Origin: Demequina lutea | GTDB lineage: Bacteria > Actinomycetota > Actinomycetes > Actinomycetales > Demequinaceae | DNA: 64,000 nt | NCBI RefSeq assembly: GCF_013409005.1 | Contig: NZ_JACBZO010000001.1 | Location: 1,612,001-1,676,000, forward strand | Direction of reading: 5' to 3' | Part shown: piece by piece, positions 14,705 to 24,800 of the stretch | How the letters are laid out: the number at the start of each line of letters is the position of its first letter | How positions within the stretch are numbered: position 1 is the first letter of the stretch | The notes under the pieces: generated by a model | What the model saw: the letters and a program-made list of their open reading frames with translations, nothing else | What the model was told of the DNA's origin: nothing | Database searches by the model: none | Position numbers and translations under genes: made by a program

Positions 14705-16341
14705 GCCAGGTAAGAGAACGCAATCAATCCGCGTGGTTGATGGCGAGCGATGGATCGCGCATCCAGCCAGGGTTGCGCGAAGGCATGCGCCGCTTCGACG
14801 ACGACGAGGTCGATCTCGTCATTGTGGGGTGCGGCGCGGGTGGTTCGACGTTGCTGCAACGCATGGCCAGGGCCGGAGCGAAGGTTGTCGCGCTCGACGC
14901 GGGCCCGTTCTGGGAGCCGGAGACCGATTGGGTCAGCGACGAGGCCGGCTCGCACGGGCTCTATTGGACGGAGCCGCGCGAGATCGGCGGCGACGATCCG
15001 GTGCCCCTCGGGTCCAACAATTCCGGCCGCGGCGTCGGCGGATCGATGATCCACTATGCCGGCTACACGCCCCGCTTCCACCCGAGTGACTTCAGCACCA
15101 GGGCCGATGATGGCGTTGGGGCGGATTGGCCGATCGAATACGCCGACCTGAAGCACTATTACGAGCAGATCGAGGGCGAGTTGCCGGTTTCTGGTGAGAA
15201 CTGGCCATGGGGTGACCCCCACTCGTATCCGTACGGCCCGCACCCCGTCTCGGGCAACGGCGAGGTGTTCCAACGAGGGGCCCTTGCCTGTGGCATTACG
15301 GCCAAGGTGGGCCCGGTTGCCATCACCAGCGGACGTTTTGGCAACAGGCCACATTGCATTTATCGAGGCTTTTGCCTGCAGGGTTGCAAGGTCAACGCGA
15401 AGGCATCCCCGCTCATCACGCACATTCCGGATGCGCTGGCGCACGGCGCCGAGGTGCGACCTGACTCGATGGTGACCCGCATCGAGGTCGACCAGCGCAC
15501 CGGGCTCGCGACCGGCGTCCACTATGTTCGCGGCGGAGTCGCCCGATTCCAACGAGCCGCGATGGTGGCGGTGGCGGGATATTCGATCGAGACACCGCGT
15601 CTGCTTCTGAACTCGACGTCCGCACGATTTCCGAACGGCCTCTGCAACGACTTCGACCAGGTCGGGCGGTATCTGATGGTGCAGGGCGCTCCGCAGACGG
15701 CCGGCCGGTTCGACGGCGAGGTGCGGATGTGGAAGGGTCCCCCACCCGAGGTCAGTTCCGAGGACTTTTACGAGACCGACCCAACCAAGCCGTATAAGCG
15801 TGGCTTCTCCATTCAGACCGTATCGCCCCTTCCGATTGCGTGGGCCGAGCACGTGATGGCTCAGGGTCACTGGGGCGCGGACCTCCGCAATTACATGAGC
15901 GACTACGTGCACTGGGCATGCCTCGGCGCGCTCTGCGAGTTTCTTCCGCAGCCTGAGAATCGGGTCACGCTCGCGGCCGAGAAGGACCGTCACGGAACGC
16001 CGATTGCGCGATTCGACTACACACAATGCGACAACGACAAGGCGCTGATGGGCGCGGCAACCGGGGTGATGGAAGACATCCTGAAGAGCGCGGGGGCGGA
16101 CGAAGTGATCACGATCAATCGCTACGCGCACTTGGTCGGCGGCGCCCGGATGGCGCTTACCGAAACGGAGGGGGTGGTGGACGCTGATTGCCGTAGTTTC
16201 GCGGTGCCGAATCTCCTCATCACCGACGGCAGCGTGCTGCCGACCCAGGGCAGCGCCAACCCCGCTCTCACCATCATGGCTGTTGCCGCTCGTGCAGCAG
16301 ACCGATTGACCGCACATTCACACATCGACAAAGACACCTAG
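14701..16341 (+). CDS. GMC-family FAD-dependent oxidoreductase
   Basis: The 546-residue flavoprotein has the FAD-binding motif VDLVIVGCGAGGSTLLQRMA followed by a typical acidic strand end. It also has the GMC N-terminal GRGVGGSMIHYAG segment and the C-terminal GSVLPTQGSANPALTIMAVAARAA signature. It is closest in layout to gluconate 2-dehydrogenase large subunits and should oxidise a sugar or polyol alcohol, passing electrons to the membrane through its partners. A cysteine-containing stretch (CIYRGFCLQGCKVNAK) lies near residues 219-234. ATG 14701 overlaps the previous stop. The substrate is not known. Confidence 0.9.
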   Translation: MSQVRERNQSAWLMASDGSRIQPGLREGMRRFDDDEVDLVIVGCGAGGSTLLQRMARAGAKVVALDAGPFWEPETDWVSDEAGSHGLYWTEPREIGGDDPVPLGSNNSGRGVGGSMIHYAGYTPRFHPSDFSTRADDGVGADWPIEYADLKHYYEQIEGELPVSGENWPWGDPHSYPYGPHPVSGNGEVFQRGALACGITAKVGPVAITSGRFGNRPHCIYRGFCLQGCKVNAKASPLITHIPDALAHGAEVRPDSMVTRIEVDQRTGLATGVHYVRGGVARFQRAAMVAVAGYSIETPRLLLNSTSARFPNGLCNDFDQVGRYLMVQGAPQTAGRFDGEVRMWKGPPPEVSSEDFYETDPTKPYKRGFSIQTVSPLPIAWAEHVMAQGHWGADLRNYMSDYVHWACLGALCEFLPQPENRVTLAAEKDRHGTPIARFDYTQCDNDKALMGAATGVMEDILKSAGADEVITINRYAHLVGGARMALTETEGVVDADCRSFAVPNLLITDGSVLPTQGSANPALTIMAVAARAADRLTAHSHIDKDT

Positions 16342-16353
16342 GAGGAACCCAGC

Positions 16354-18189
16354 ATGGCAACAGTCAGCGACTTTGTCATCCAACGGATACAAGAGTGGGG
16401 CGTCAGTCGGGTGTTCGCCTTCCCTGGCGACGGCATCGGGGAGTTTGACGGAGCCCTCGGAAAGGCCGACCGCGCGGGCGAGGGCCTGAAATACGTGCGG
16501 CCGACGCATGAGGAGATCTGTTCGCTCATGGCGACCGCGCATGCCAAGTTCACCGGAGAGGTCGGGGTGTGCATCGCCACGTCCAGCCCGGGTGCATTCC
16601 ACATGTTGAACGGTCTGTACGACGCCAAGATGGACAATCAACCGGTCGTGGCGATCGTAGGCCAGCAGGGTCTCAACGCCTTGGGCACGTTTACCCAACA
16701 GGAGAACAATCTCGAACGGACGTTCGAGGATGTGGCGGTTTACGTCCAGACGATCGTGTCTCCGCAGCAAGCGCAGGCCGTGATCGACACCGCGTTCCGC
16801 ACCGCGCGGGTACGGCTGGGCCCTGCTGTCGTCGTCATTCCGCACGATGTGCAAGGGATGGAAATGCCGGAGTTGGCCCCAGCGAACTGGGTGTCCCGTT
16901 CGAGTGCGGTCGCACCGTCCATCTCGATCGTCCCGCCGCAAAGCGAGATCGTGAAGGCGGCGGCCATCATCAATGCGGGCAGCAAGGTCACGTTCATCGT
17001 CGGGCATGGCGCGAATGGTGCCACCGACGAGGTTCTCAAAGCTGCCGAGCTGGCCGGGGCGGGCCTGATCACCGCATTGCGCGGGAAGCAAGTGGTTCCC
17101 TCCGAGGTGCCCTACCACTCCCAGCAGCTGGGACTCCTTGGCTCGTTGCCTAGCCTCCATCAGATGAGCGGATGCGACACGCTCGTGCTCCTGGGGACCA
17201 ACTATCCGTATAGCCAGTTCCTTCCGGAAAGCGGGCAGGCGCGGGCGATTCAGGTGGATCTGAAGCCGGAGCAGATGGGCTTGCGCTACCCCACGGAACT
17301 CAACCTATGGGGCGATGTAAAGGCCACGCTCGCCGCCCTCATCCCGCATCTTGAGCAGAAGACCGACCTGTCGTGGCAGACCACCGTCTCAGACGAGATG
17401 ATCGAGTGGGAAAACGAGATGGAAGCGCAGGCGATGCTGAGTTTCAAAGACGGCGTTAACCCGCGCCGCGTCTATCACGAACTCAACAAGCGGCTTCCGG
17501 AGAAGGCGATTGTCACGGCCGACGCTGGGACAACGGCGGACTGGTACGGACACCACATCCGTCTTCGCCGCGGCATGATGGGTGACCTTTCAGGGCGACT
17601 GGCCACCATGCTCGCCGCCATGCCCTATGCGGTGGCGGCGAAGTTTGCCTACTCCGATCGGCCCGTGATCTGCACCATCGGGGATGGCGCCTTCCAGATG
17701 CTCGGCATGAATGAACTCATCACCATCAAGAAGTACATGAAGGAGTGGGACAACCCGCAACTGATCATCATGGTGCTTCACAACGACGACCTCGGCCAGG
17801 TGTCCTGGGAAATGCGCACCGAAGACGGTAACCCGTTGTGGCCGGGGTCGCAGGACGTCGAATCGGTCGACTACGCGGGCTGGGCCGAACTCGTCGGCTT
17901 CAAGGGGATTCGAGTCAGGAGCGACGACGAGGTCGAAGCCGCGTGGGACGCGGCGTTCGCCCACCAGGGCGTCACCCTGATCGACGCCTACACGAGCACG
18001 AACGTGCCGCCGCTACCGCCACACATCACTCGCGAGTTCGCGAAGAACACCGTCGAAGCGTTGCTCAAGGGCGATCCTCACGGGGTGGACGTCATCCGCG
18101 ATTCGGCCAAGGCGCTCGTTACCGAAGGCATCGAAAGGGTCAAAGGGACGTTGCACATCGGCCAGGATCGCACCGAGACGGATGGGTGA
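16354..18189 (+). CDS. thiamine-pyrophosphate enzyme of the pyruvate oxidase/acetolactate synthase superfamily
   Basis: The 611-residue protein has the three ThDP-enzyme domains: an N-terminal pyrimidine domain with the activating glutamate (VRPTHEEICSLMA), a central Rossmann-like domain, and a C-terminal diphosphate domain with GDGAFQMLGM and the matching HNDDLGQ. A strong AGGAGG site precedes ATG 16354. It resembles the pyruvate-oxidase-like proteins often found next to GMC dehydrogenases. A 2-keto acid substrate derived from the oxidised sugar is plausible but is inference. Confidence 0.88.
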   Translation: MATVSDFVIQRIQEWGVSRVFAFPGDGIGEFDGALGKADRAGEGLKYVRPTHEEICSLMATAHAKFTGEVGVCIATSSPGAFHMLNGLYDAKMDNQPVVAIVGQQGLNALGTFTQQENNLERTFEDVAVYVQTIVSPQQAQAVIDTAFRTARVRLGPAVVVIPHDVQGMEMPELAPANWVSRSSAVAPSISIVPPQSEIVKAAAIINAGSKVTFIVGHGANGATDEVLKAAELAGAGLITALRGKQVVPSEVPYHSQQLGLLGSLPSLHQMSGCDTLVLLGTNYPYSQFLPESGQARAIQVDLKPEQMGLRYPTELNLWGDVKATLAALIPHLEQKTDLSWQTTVSDEMIEWENEMEAQAMLSFKDGVNPRRVYHELNKRLPEKAIVTADAGTTADWYGHHIRLRRGMMGDLSGRLATMLAAMPYAVAAKFAYSDRPVICTIGDGAFQMLGMNELITIKKYMKEWDNPQLIIMVLHNDDLGQVSWEMRTEDGNPLWPGSQDVESVDYAGWAELVGFKGIRVRSDDEVEAAWDAAFAHQGVTLIDAYTSTNVPPLPPHITREFAKNTVEALLKGDPHGVDVIRDSAKALVTEGIERVKGTLHIGQDRTETDG

Positions 18190-18202
18190 CGGGACCGGAC
18201 GA

Positions 18203-19303
18203 ATGAGCGATGCGCTGATCGATGACGTGGAGGTTCGCGTCTACACCGTTCCGACCGACGAGCCCGAAGCAGATGGCACGCTCGCATGGGATTCGACGAC
18301 CATGGTGCTCGTGCGTGTGCGCTCTGGCACGACCATGGGGACCGGGTGGACCTACGGCCCAGCGGAGTGCGGCTCCACAGTGAGATCGACGTTGGCGCCG
18401 CTCGTGATCGGTCGCAGCGCGATGGATGTCGGCGCCCGCTTCGACTCCATGGTGAAGGCGGTACGCAACAGCGGTCGGCAAGGTGCAATCGGCTACGCCA
18501 TCTCGGCGGTAGACATTGCACTGTGGGACCTGAAAGCACGACTGCTGGAACTGCCCCTGCACCGTTTGCTGGGCGCGGTCCGCGACACGGTACCGGTGTA
18601 CGGCAGCGGTGGGTTTACGACCTACTCCGACGAGCGGCTCGCGGACCAATTGGGCGGCTGGGTTCACGAGCAACACATTCCGCGAGTCAAGATCAAGATC
18701 GGCGAATCCTGGGGATCGAATCCGGCGCGGGATCTCACGCGGTTGCGCCAGGCGCGGGAGATCATCGGCAAGACGGTCGAGTTGTATGCCGACGCGAACG
18801 GCGCCTACACGCGGAAGCAGGCCATCCGGGTGGCACGCGAGGCGGCCGAGGTCGATCTGGTCTGGTTCGAGGAACCCGTCTCCTCGGACGACCTCGACGG
18901 GCTACGCGAGGTCCGTGACGCGGTCGACGCCGACGTCGCCGCTGGGGAGTATGGCTTCGACCTCACCTATTTTCGCCGAATGTGCGAAGCGAAGGCGGTC
19001 GACTGCCTGCAAGTGGACGCAAGCCGCTGCGGGGGCATCACCGAATGGATGCGAGCTGCGGCGGTTGCGGCTTCCTACGGCCTCGAGGTGTCCAGCCACT
19101 GCGCCCCGCACCTGCACGTTCACGTCGCGGCGGCCACACCGAATCTGCGGCACCTGGAGTGGTTCCACGATCACGTCCGGATAGAGTCTCTCTTTTTCGA
19201 TGGCACTCTTGATCCGCTTGGTGGGGTGCTTCGTCCCACCGATGCTCCGGGCAACGGTTTGACGCTCAGGCTCAGTGACGCCGAGCCGTTCCGTGTGCAA
19301 TGA
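18203..19303 (+). CDS. enolase-superfamily enzyme, mandelate racemase/sugar-acid dehydratase type
   Basis: The 366-residue protein has the capping domain and (beta/alpha)7 barrel of the enolase superfamily. Visible active-site elements are the KxK base (RVKIKIG), metal ligands Asp in LYADANGAY, Glu in VWFEEPVS and Glu in VAAGEYGFD, and the late His of SSHCAPHLHVH. These fit acid-sugar dehydratases or racemases. ATG 18203 lies 13 bp after the ThDP gene stop. A longer frame starts at 18182. With the GMC dehydrogenase next door, an aldonic-acid pathway is likely. Confidence 0.87.
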   Translation: MSDALIDDVEVRVYTVPTDEPEADGTLAWDSTTMVLVRVRSGTTMGTGWTYGPAECGSTVRSTLAPLVIGRSAMDVGARFDSMVKAVRNSGRQGAIGYAISAVDIALWDLKARLLELPLHRLLGAVRDTVPVYGSGGFTTYSDERLADQLGGWVHEQHIPRVKIKIGESWGSNPARDLTRLRQAREIIGKTVELYADANGAYTRKQAIRVAREAAEVDLVWFEEPVSSDDLDGLREVRDAVDADVAAGEYGFDLTYFRRMCEAKAVDCLQVDASRCGGITEWMRAAAVAASYGLEVSSHCAPHLHVHVAAATPNLRHLEWFHDHVRIESLFFDGTLDPLGGVLRPTDAPGNGLTLRLSDAEPFRVQ

Positions 19304-19534
19304 CGGACAGCAAGGTGTGTTGAGGAACACGTCGAACTGAAGTTCGTGCGTACGCCGGTAGAACCTTCGGTGAGCCTCGCACCTTCTGACCGGCGCGCGA
19401 CGAACGGTGCGCCGATTTGAGTAGCCGTGCGCACCGACATCTCACGGCCGTTCGGTTGTATCGCGGGAGTTGGGGCAACCCGCCAAGGACCTTCGACTCG
19501 GCGCGCGGCCCACACCAAGAGGACCATTTGTCAG

Positions 19535-20395
19535 GTGCAGACCTACCTCGATTGCTACCCATGCGTACTTCGGCAGGCGCTGACCGCCGCCCGCATGGTC
19601 ACCGACGACAAATCGGCCCATCTCGGGGTGATGACGGAGACGCTCGCGCTACTGCAGAAACTGCCGCCAGGCTCCACCCCTCCCGAGATCACCTTCGCGG
19701 TACACGGAATCGTGCGAGAGCGACTGGGCGATAGCGACCCTTACCGTGTCGCCAAGGCCGAGAGCACCCGCGCCGCACTCGCCCTATACCCGCGGCTCAA
19801 GGCCCGGGTCGCTCGGAGCGAGGATCCGCTCGGCACCGCGGTGCGGCTCAGCATCGCAGGGAACATCATCGACTTCGGTGTCAGCGATGACATTCCGGAT
19901 CTGCGGGCAACCGTCGAGCGCGTCATTGCGGCCCCGCTCGCGATCAACCATCTGGCGAGCCTGCGTGCCGCTCTCGCGGCCGCCGACCACGTGCTTTACC
20001 TGGCCGACAACGCGGGCGAGACCGTCTTCGACAGGGTTCTCATCGAACAACTGGCACCGCGAGTGATCTACGCCGTCAAGGGCGGACCCGTATTGAACGA
20101 TGCCACCTTGGAGGACGCGCTCGCCGCGGGACTTGACACCTGCGCCACCATCGTCGATAACGGATCCGCTGCACCTGGCACCATTCTCGATCTCTGCTCC
20201 ACAGATTTTCGAGAGGTCTTCGACGAGGCCCCGCTGATCATCGCCAAGGGTCAGGCCAACTACGAAACACTGAGCGAGGCCGGGCCGCGGGTGTTCTGTC
20301 TACTGCAGGTCAAGTGCCCCGTGATCGGCGCCCACGTGTCTGCGCCCGTCGGCGGCGCTGTGGTGAGGCAGAGTTCGAGCTCGCCCGGCCACTGA
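19535..20395 (+). CDS. DUF89/ARMT1-like metal-dependent phosphatase family protein
   Basis: The 286-residue protein begins at GTG 19535 (GAGGA site upstream) with a CxxC pair (C7 and C10 in TYLDCYPCVLRQ), as in the prokaryotic branch of the DUF89 family. The family motifs LYLADNAGETVFD, KGGPVLNDAT, VDNGSAAPG, KGQANYETL and LQVKCPVI are all present. Characterised relatives are metal-dependent phosphatases acting on sugar phosphates or damaged metabolites. A gap of about 230 bp separates it from the enolase-like gene, so it may have its own promoter. Confidence 0.88.
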   Translation: MQTYLDCYPCVLRQALTAARMVTDDKSAHLGVMTETLALLQKLPPGSTPPEITFAVHGIVRERLGDSDPYRVAKAESTRAALALYPRLKARVARSEDPLGTAVRLSIAGNIIDFGVSDDIPDLRATVERVIAAPLAINHLASLRAALAAADHVLYLADNAGETVFDRVLIEQLAPRVIYAVKGGPVLNDATLEDALAAGLDTCATIVDNGSAAPGTILDLCSTDFREVFDEAPLIIAKGQANYETLSEAGPRVFCLLQVKCPVIGAHVSAPVGGAVVRQSSSSPGH

Positions 20396-20911
20396 CGTCG
20401 GTGATCTACGTTGCGGACAGCGGAACCCTGCCGCGTCGGCGAGAAGCAAAGAGTTGCGCGTCGGCCGAACCGAGAAGACGCCTGGCGTCGGTGGCGACAG
20501 TGGTCGTCGCCGCCAATTCGTCTCACCACGTGTTGTGCACGGAAGTTGTCACGCAGCTCGGAGCCCTGTCACGCGAGATCGCCAGGCCGTTTCATGGGGA
20601 ACGCCGACATTTGCCGCCCGCCACTCCCCGAACCACGTCTGGCTTCTGAAGAACGCCGCGTCCATGACGACCTTGACCGCCGCCATCGCTAAGGCAAGCC
20701 GCGCGACCACTGAGTTCCTTCCCCTGGCACCTAAATGCGCCCAGCCGAACAATGGGAGCGTGTCGCGCCGACTCCAAGCGCGGAAGACCAATCCTGCAGT
20801 GTGATCGTCGGTCGCAACAACACCGTAAATGTTGCCCGAATGTGGAGCCCTGCAAGGACAAAGCCAGAGGGCCTCCCTGCGACTCTGGCCTCAATCTGCG
20901 CCGCCGCTTGA
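20396..20911. other. gene-free stretch
   Basis: About 516 bp between the DUF89 gene and arr. Short open frames exist on both strands but none has family features or a good ribosome site. No strong hairpin or repeat was found. Confidence 0.45.
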
Positions 20912-21340
20912 TCAGTCGTAGATCACGGCCTCGCCGCGTGTTCTGAGTGCCGCGAGGGCGTCTTTCATCGCCTTCACCTGTTCGGGCGTGTGCCCCATCC
21001 AGTCAACGAGTTCGCCGATAACGCGCACAGGTTCCTTGGTGCGAAACGACAGGGTTGGGTTGCCGGGAAACCTCTTGTCCGTGACGTTTGGATCATCCTC
21101 GATCTCGCCCGTGGGCTCCACCATGTAGATGCGACCGTTCCCCTCACCCAGGGCAAGTTCGGCTCCCCAAGTCGCTGCGTCGAGCGTCTTCGTCATGTAG
21201 ATGTGATTTGAGATGCGGCCGTCCTCGAAGTTCGATGCGTAGCCGGGCACCAGACGATCCCCAACGTCAAGATCGGCCTTCGTCCCGTGCAGATAGGCGC
21301 CCGACTCGTGCAGTTCGAATGGCTTCGGTTCTTGTGGCAT
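20912..21340 (-). CDS. arr: rifamycin ADP-ribosyltransferase Arr
   Basis: The 142-residue protein is the full length of Arr enzymes, which inactivate rifamycins by transferring ADP-ribose from NAD to the ansa-chain hydroxyl. Family blocks are clear: YLHGTKADLDVGDRLVPGY, IYMTKTLDAATWGAELALG, GRIYMVEPTGEIEDDPNVTD and KRFPGNPTLSFRTKEPVRV. The frame can also start two codons earlier (21346), but that ATG touches the AAGGAGG site, so the ATG at 21340, 6 nt away from it, is preferred. It is a single gene with no mobile element beside it, so probably intrinsic. Confidence 0.93.
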   Translation of the reverse strand: MPQEPKPFELHESGAYLHGTKADLDVGDRLVPGYASNFEDGRISNHIYMTKTLDAATWGAELALGEGNGRIYMVEPTGEIEDDPNVTDKRFPGNPTLSFRTKEPVRVIGELVDWMGHTPEQVKAMKDALAALRTRGEAVIYD

Positions 21341-21829
21341 GCGCATCCTCCTTCGCTCGCGACGTTAGCAAAACCGCAGACCGAACGCTTCCCATCCGTT
21401 CAATCGCTCGCGCGACGTCACAACCTCGAGTGAGCTGCGGAAATGTTCGTTGCTGAACACCATGCCCTCAGTGTCGATACGAGCACCTCGAGCTCTCATC
21501 GGTGCCGCGCGGCTGCCGAATAGTGTGGTGTGAGGTCGAGTCGCCCGTATGGGGGCGAGGTTGGTCAAGCCGCGCGCCGAAGCCCAGGGCTTCTCCGCGT
21601 TCCTCGGCTCGGTGGAGGTTTGCCGCGAGTTGATCCGCGGGCGTCGGTTCAAGGAGGGGGAAACTGACTGATGCACACCTCGTACGGCATAGTGAGAACT
21701 AGGGCGAACGAACTGCGGAACACCAGGCCGAGAGATCTGCCTCGCAACCCGGGGCTTGATCGGGCGAAGCCCCCCGCGCTACATATGACTAAGGCGAAGT
21801 GACAACATGCATGGCAGCTCATCCATCAG
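21341..21829. other. gene-free stretch
   Basis: About 489 bp between divergent arr (minus) and the GGDEF/EAL gene (plus). No recognisable coding frame was found. It must contain both promoters, but no convincing elements were identified. Confidence 0.45.
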
Positions 21830-24800
21830 GTGCGGCCGAAGATGACGCACCCGCTGACCGTACTCGTTTTCACTCCAAGCCTCGGCGGAAACTTCTTCGG
21901 GGACCTCTTCACTGGCATCGCCCGGGAGGTCGTCGGTGCGGACGGGCGCCTGGTGTTCGTTGAGACCCTTCAAGCGGCCGCGCCCCGCGACGAAGCTGGC
22001 GAGCAGGGCGATTTCGCCACCCGGGTCGCTTGGTCGCAAGTGGACGGGGTCATTTCGATTACGACGGCAGTGGGCGCGGGCTACCTGCAGCAGCTTCGCG
22101 CGGCCGGAAAGCCCGTGGTGCTCGTATCGAGCACCCAGATGGCTGACTTCAACGCGCCGGTCGCCAGGCCAGATAATCGCCGGGGCACCATTGCCGCCGT
22201 CGAACACCTCATCGAGCACGGCCACACGCGCATAGGGTTCGTCGGCAACCTGGCTCAGCAGGACATCCGTGAGCGGTTCGCCGCCTACCGCCAAACGCTC
22301 GCAGCCCACGGCCTCACGGCAGATCCCGCGCTCATGTTTGCGGCGCCCGAGAATGCCGAGACGGGCGGTGCCGTCGCGGCCCGCAGCCTTCTCGACGCAC
22401 CGCAACGTCCAACTGCGCTGATGGTCGCCACGGACCAAAACGCGATGGGGGTCATCCGTACGCTAACTGATGCAGGACTGATTATTCCGCGCGACCTAGC
22501 GATCGTGGCGTTTGACAACATTGCAGCCGGGACATTCAGCGCTCCCACGCTCTCGAGTGTCAACCAAAGTTTCGACAAGGTCGGCGCGCTCGCCGGCCGA
22601 CTCATCCTGGCGAAGATGCGCGGCGGTGCCGTGCCTGACATCACCTTCGAATCAGAGTCAGCCGCCCTCATTGTGCGGGAATCGTGTGGGTGCGACATTG
22701 AAGCGCAACACAGCGAAAGCCGGGCGGGTGACTCGTTGTCCGTTGCGCCAATAGAGCGCTTGCGTGACGAACTCCAGGACGTGCTCGAACGGGAACTGCT
22801 CACCGGAGACGCGGTCGTCGACAATCGATCGCAACATGCGGTAACGGCAATCGCTCTTGACGCGGTGCGTGTCGTCGAGCAAGGCGACAACGTCAGCGCC
22901 GCGCAAATCAAGGCCCTCACGACATCGTTGCAAAGTCTCACATCCCGCCCCGATACACTTCGTCGCTTTACGGACGCGATAGTCGACCACGCCCAGCGGG
23001 CCGGTTCCTCGACCGCGCGTGCGACGGACGGAAGGTCCGCCGTGTCTGCGCGAGTTGCCGCCGCGCTGTGGAAGGTGCAGGCGGCGGCGTCCCTCCAGCA
23101 GGCGGAAGTCACCGACAAGGCGATTGCCGAGCAGTATGTCGTTGACGCGGGGCTACTCGACACCGGCGACTCCGATCCGCGCGACCTTCGCTGGCTCACC
23201 GGCACCCGCGTCAAGGCGGGAGTTCTCGCACTGTGGGAGGGCAAGCCGTCATCCGGTCAACTACGGATCGTGGGCACATACGACCCCGCCAATGTCCAGC
23301 CGAAACTCGTCGACACCCTCCTGTCGAGCGAGCACTTCCCCCCGGAACAGCTCATCGTCAGTGCTACGAAAGGGAGCCGCGAAGTGTGCGTGGTCGTCCC
23401 GGTAAGCACTAAGGAACGCGACTGGGGTCTACTCGCTGTTGTCGCAGAGATCGACCCGACCACTGCGCGTGAGACCTTTCAACACTGGGCTGAACTACTG
23501 TGCGCGTCCTTGGAGTCACAGCGTCTCCAAGAGGTGGTGCGCAGAAGTGCCCTGTTTGACGCCCTCACCGGACTGCCAAACCGGCAACTCTTCGTCACGC
23601 AGCTGGAACATGCCCTTGCGTTGTGGCGACGTTCCCACACCCCCTTTTCCGTACTCTTTCTCGACGTTGACGGCTTCAAACTCATCAACGATTCGCTCGG
23701 ACACCAAATGGGCGACCGCGTGCTCATCGCAGTCGGGGCCGACATCACGCGAGAGTTGCGCTCGGTGGACACGGGAGCTCGTTTCGGCGGCGACGAGTTC
23801 GTGATCCTGCTCACCGACACCGACGCTGCCGGCGCGCTGGTTGTAGCCCAGAGGGTGCAGGCGCGTTTTGCGGAGGTTCACGAGTTCGACGGCCACGAGG
23901 TCGTGACTCGGGCGAGCATAGGAATCGCAACCAGCCTCATCGAGTACACGTCCGCGGAGGAGGTCTTGCACGACGCCGACACCGCGATGTACCGGGCGAA
24001 GACGGCCGAGCCGGGGACGGTGGCATTCTTTGACGCTCCAATGCACGTGAGCGCGTTGCGCAGAACCGCGTTGGCCAACGAACTCGATCAGGGGCTGCGG
24101 GAGAATCAGTTTGAACTTCAATATCAGCCGATCGTCAACCTGGCCTCCGGTCGCACGGATCGTTTTGAAGCACTTGTGCGTTGGCGTCACCCCGAGCGCG
24201 GGCAACTCCTACCCGATGAGTTCCTGCCCTCGATGGAGGATACCGGACTCATCGTCCAACTCGGCCACTGGGTGATGGCCGAGGTTTGCCGCCAACTCGT
24301 GGAGTGGGGCCCCGAGGTCGTGAGCGTGAGCGTCAATATTTCGGACAAGGAATTCTGGAGCCAAGACCTTTTGACGCGCGTCCTCGCGACCGTCGGGCGC
24401 CACGGGCTCGCGCCGGACCGGATCACACTCGAGATCACCGAGAGCGTGCTGATGCGCCGCCCCGAGTTGGCTTTGCGCTTAATGCAAAAGATGCACGAGG
24501 CTGGTCTGCGACTTCACATTGACGACTTTGGAACCGGGTACTCCTCCCTCGAGACCCTGCACCGGTTTCCGGTGGACGCGTTCAAGATCGACCGATCATT
24601 CATCCGCACGCTGACGAGTTCTGACAACAGCGTCGAGCTGATCTCCGCCCTGGTGAAGCTCGGCAAGGCGCTGGGTATAGCCGTGGTGGCGGAGGGGGTC
24701 GAGACCGGCGAACAACTTGAGTTCTTGCAGGAAATTGGTTGCGCGACGGGCCAGGGCTACCTGTTCATGCCTGCTGTCGCCGGCGATCGCGTAGCGGAAC

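Noticed and set aside
14665-16317. 550-codon minus-strand open frame
   Set aside because: Antisense to the GMC oxidoreductase, which has clear FAD and GMC motifs; the antisense product has none.
20396-20911. Small genes in the gap before arr
   Set aside because: Frames of 80-117 codons exist but lack ribosome sites and any recognisable sequence.
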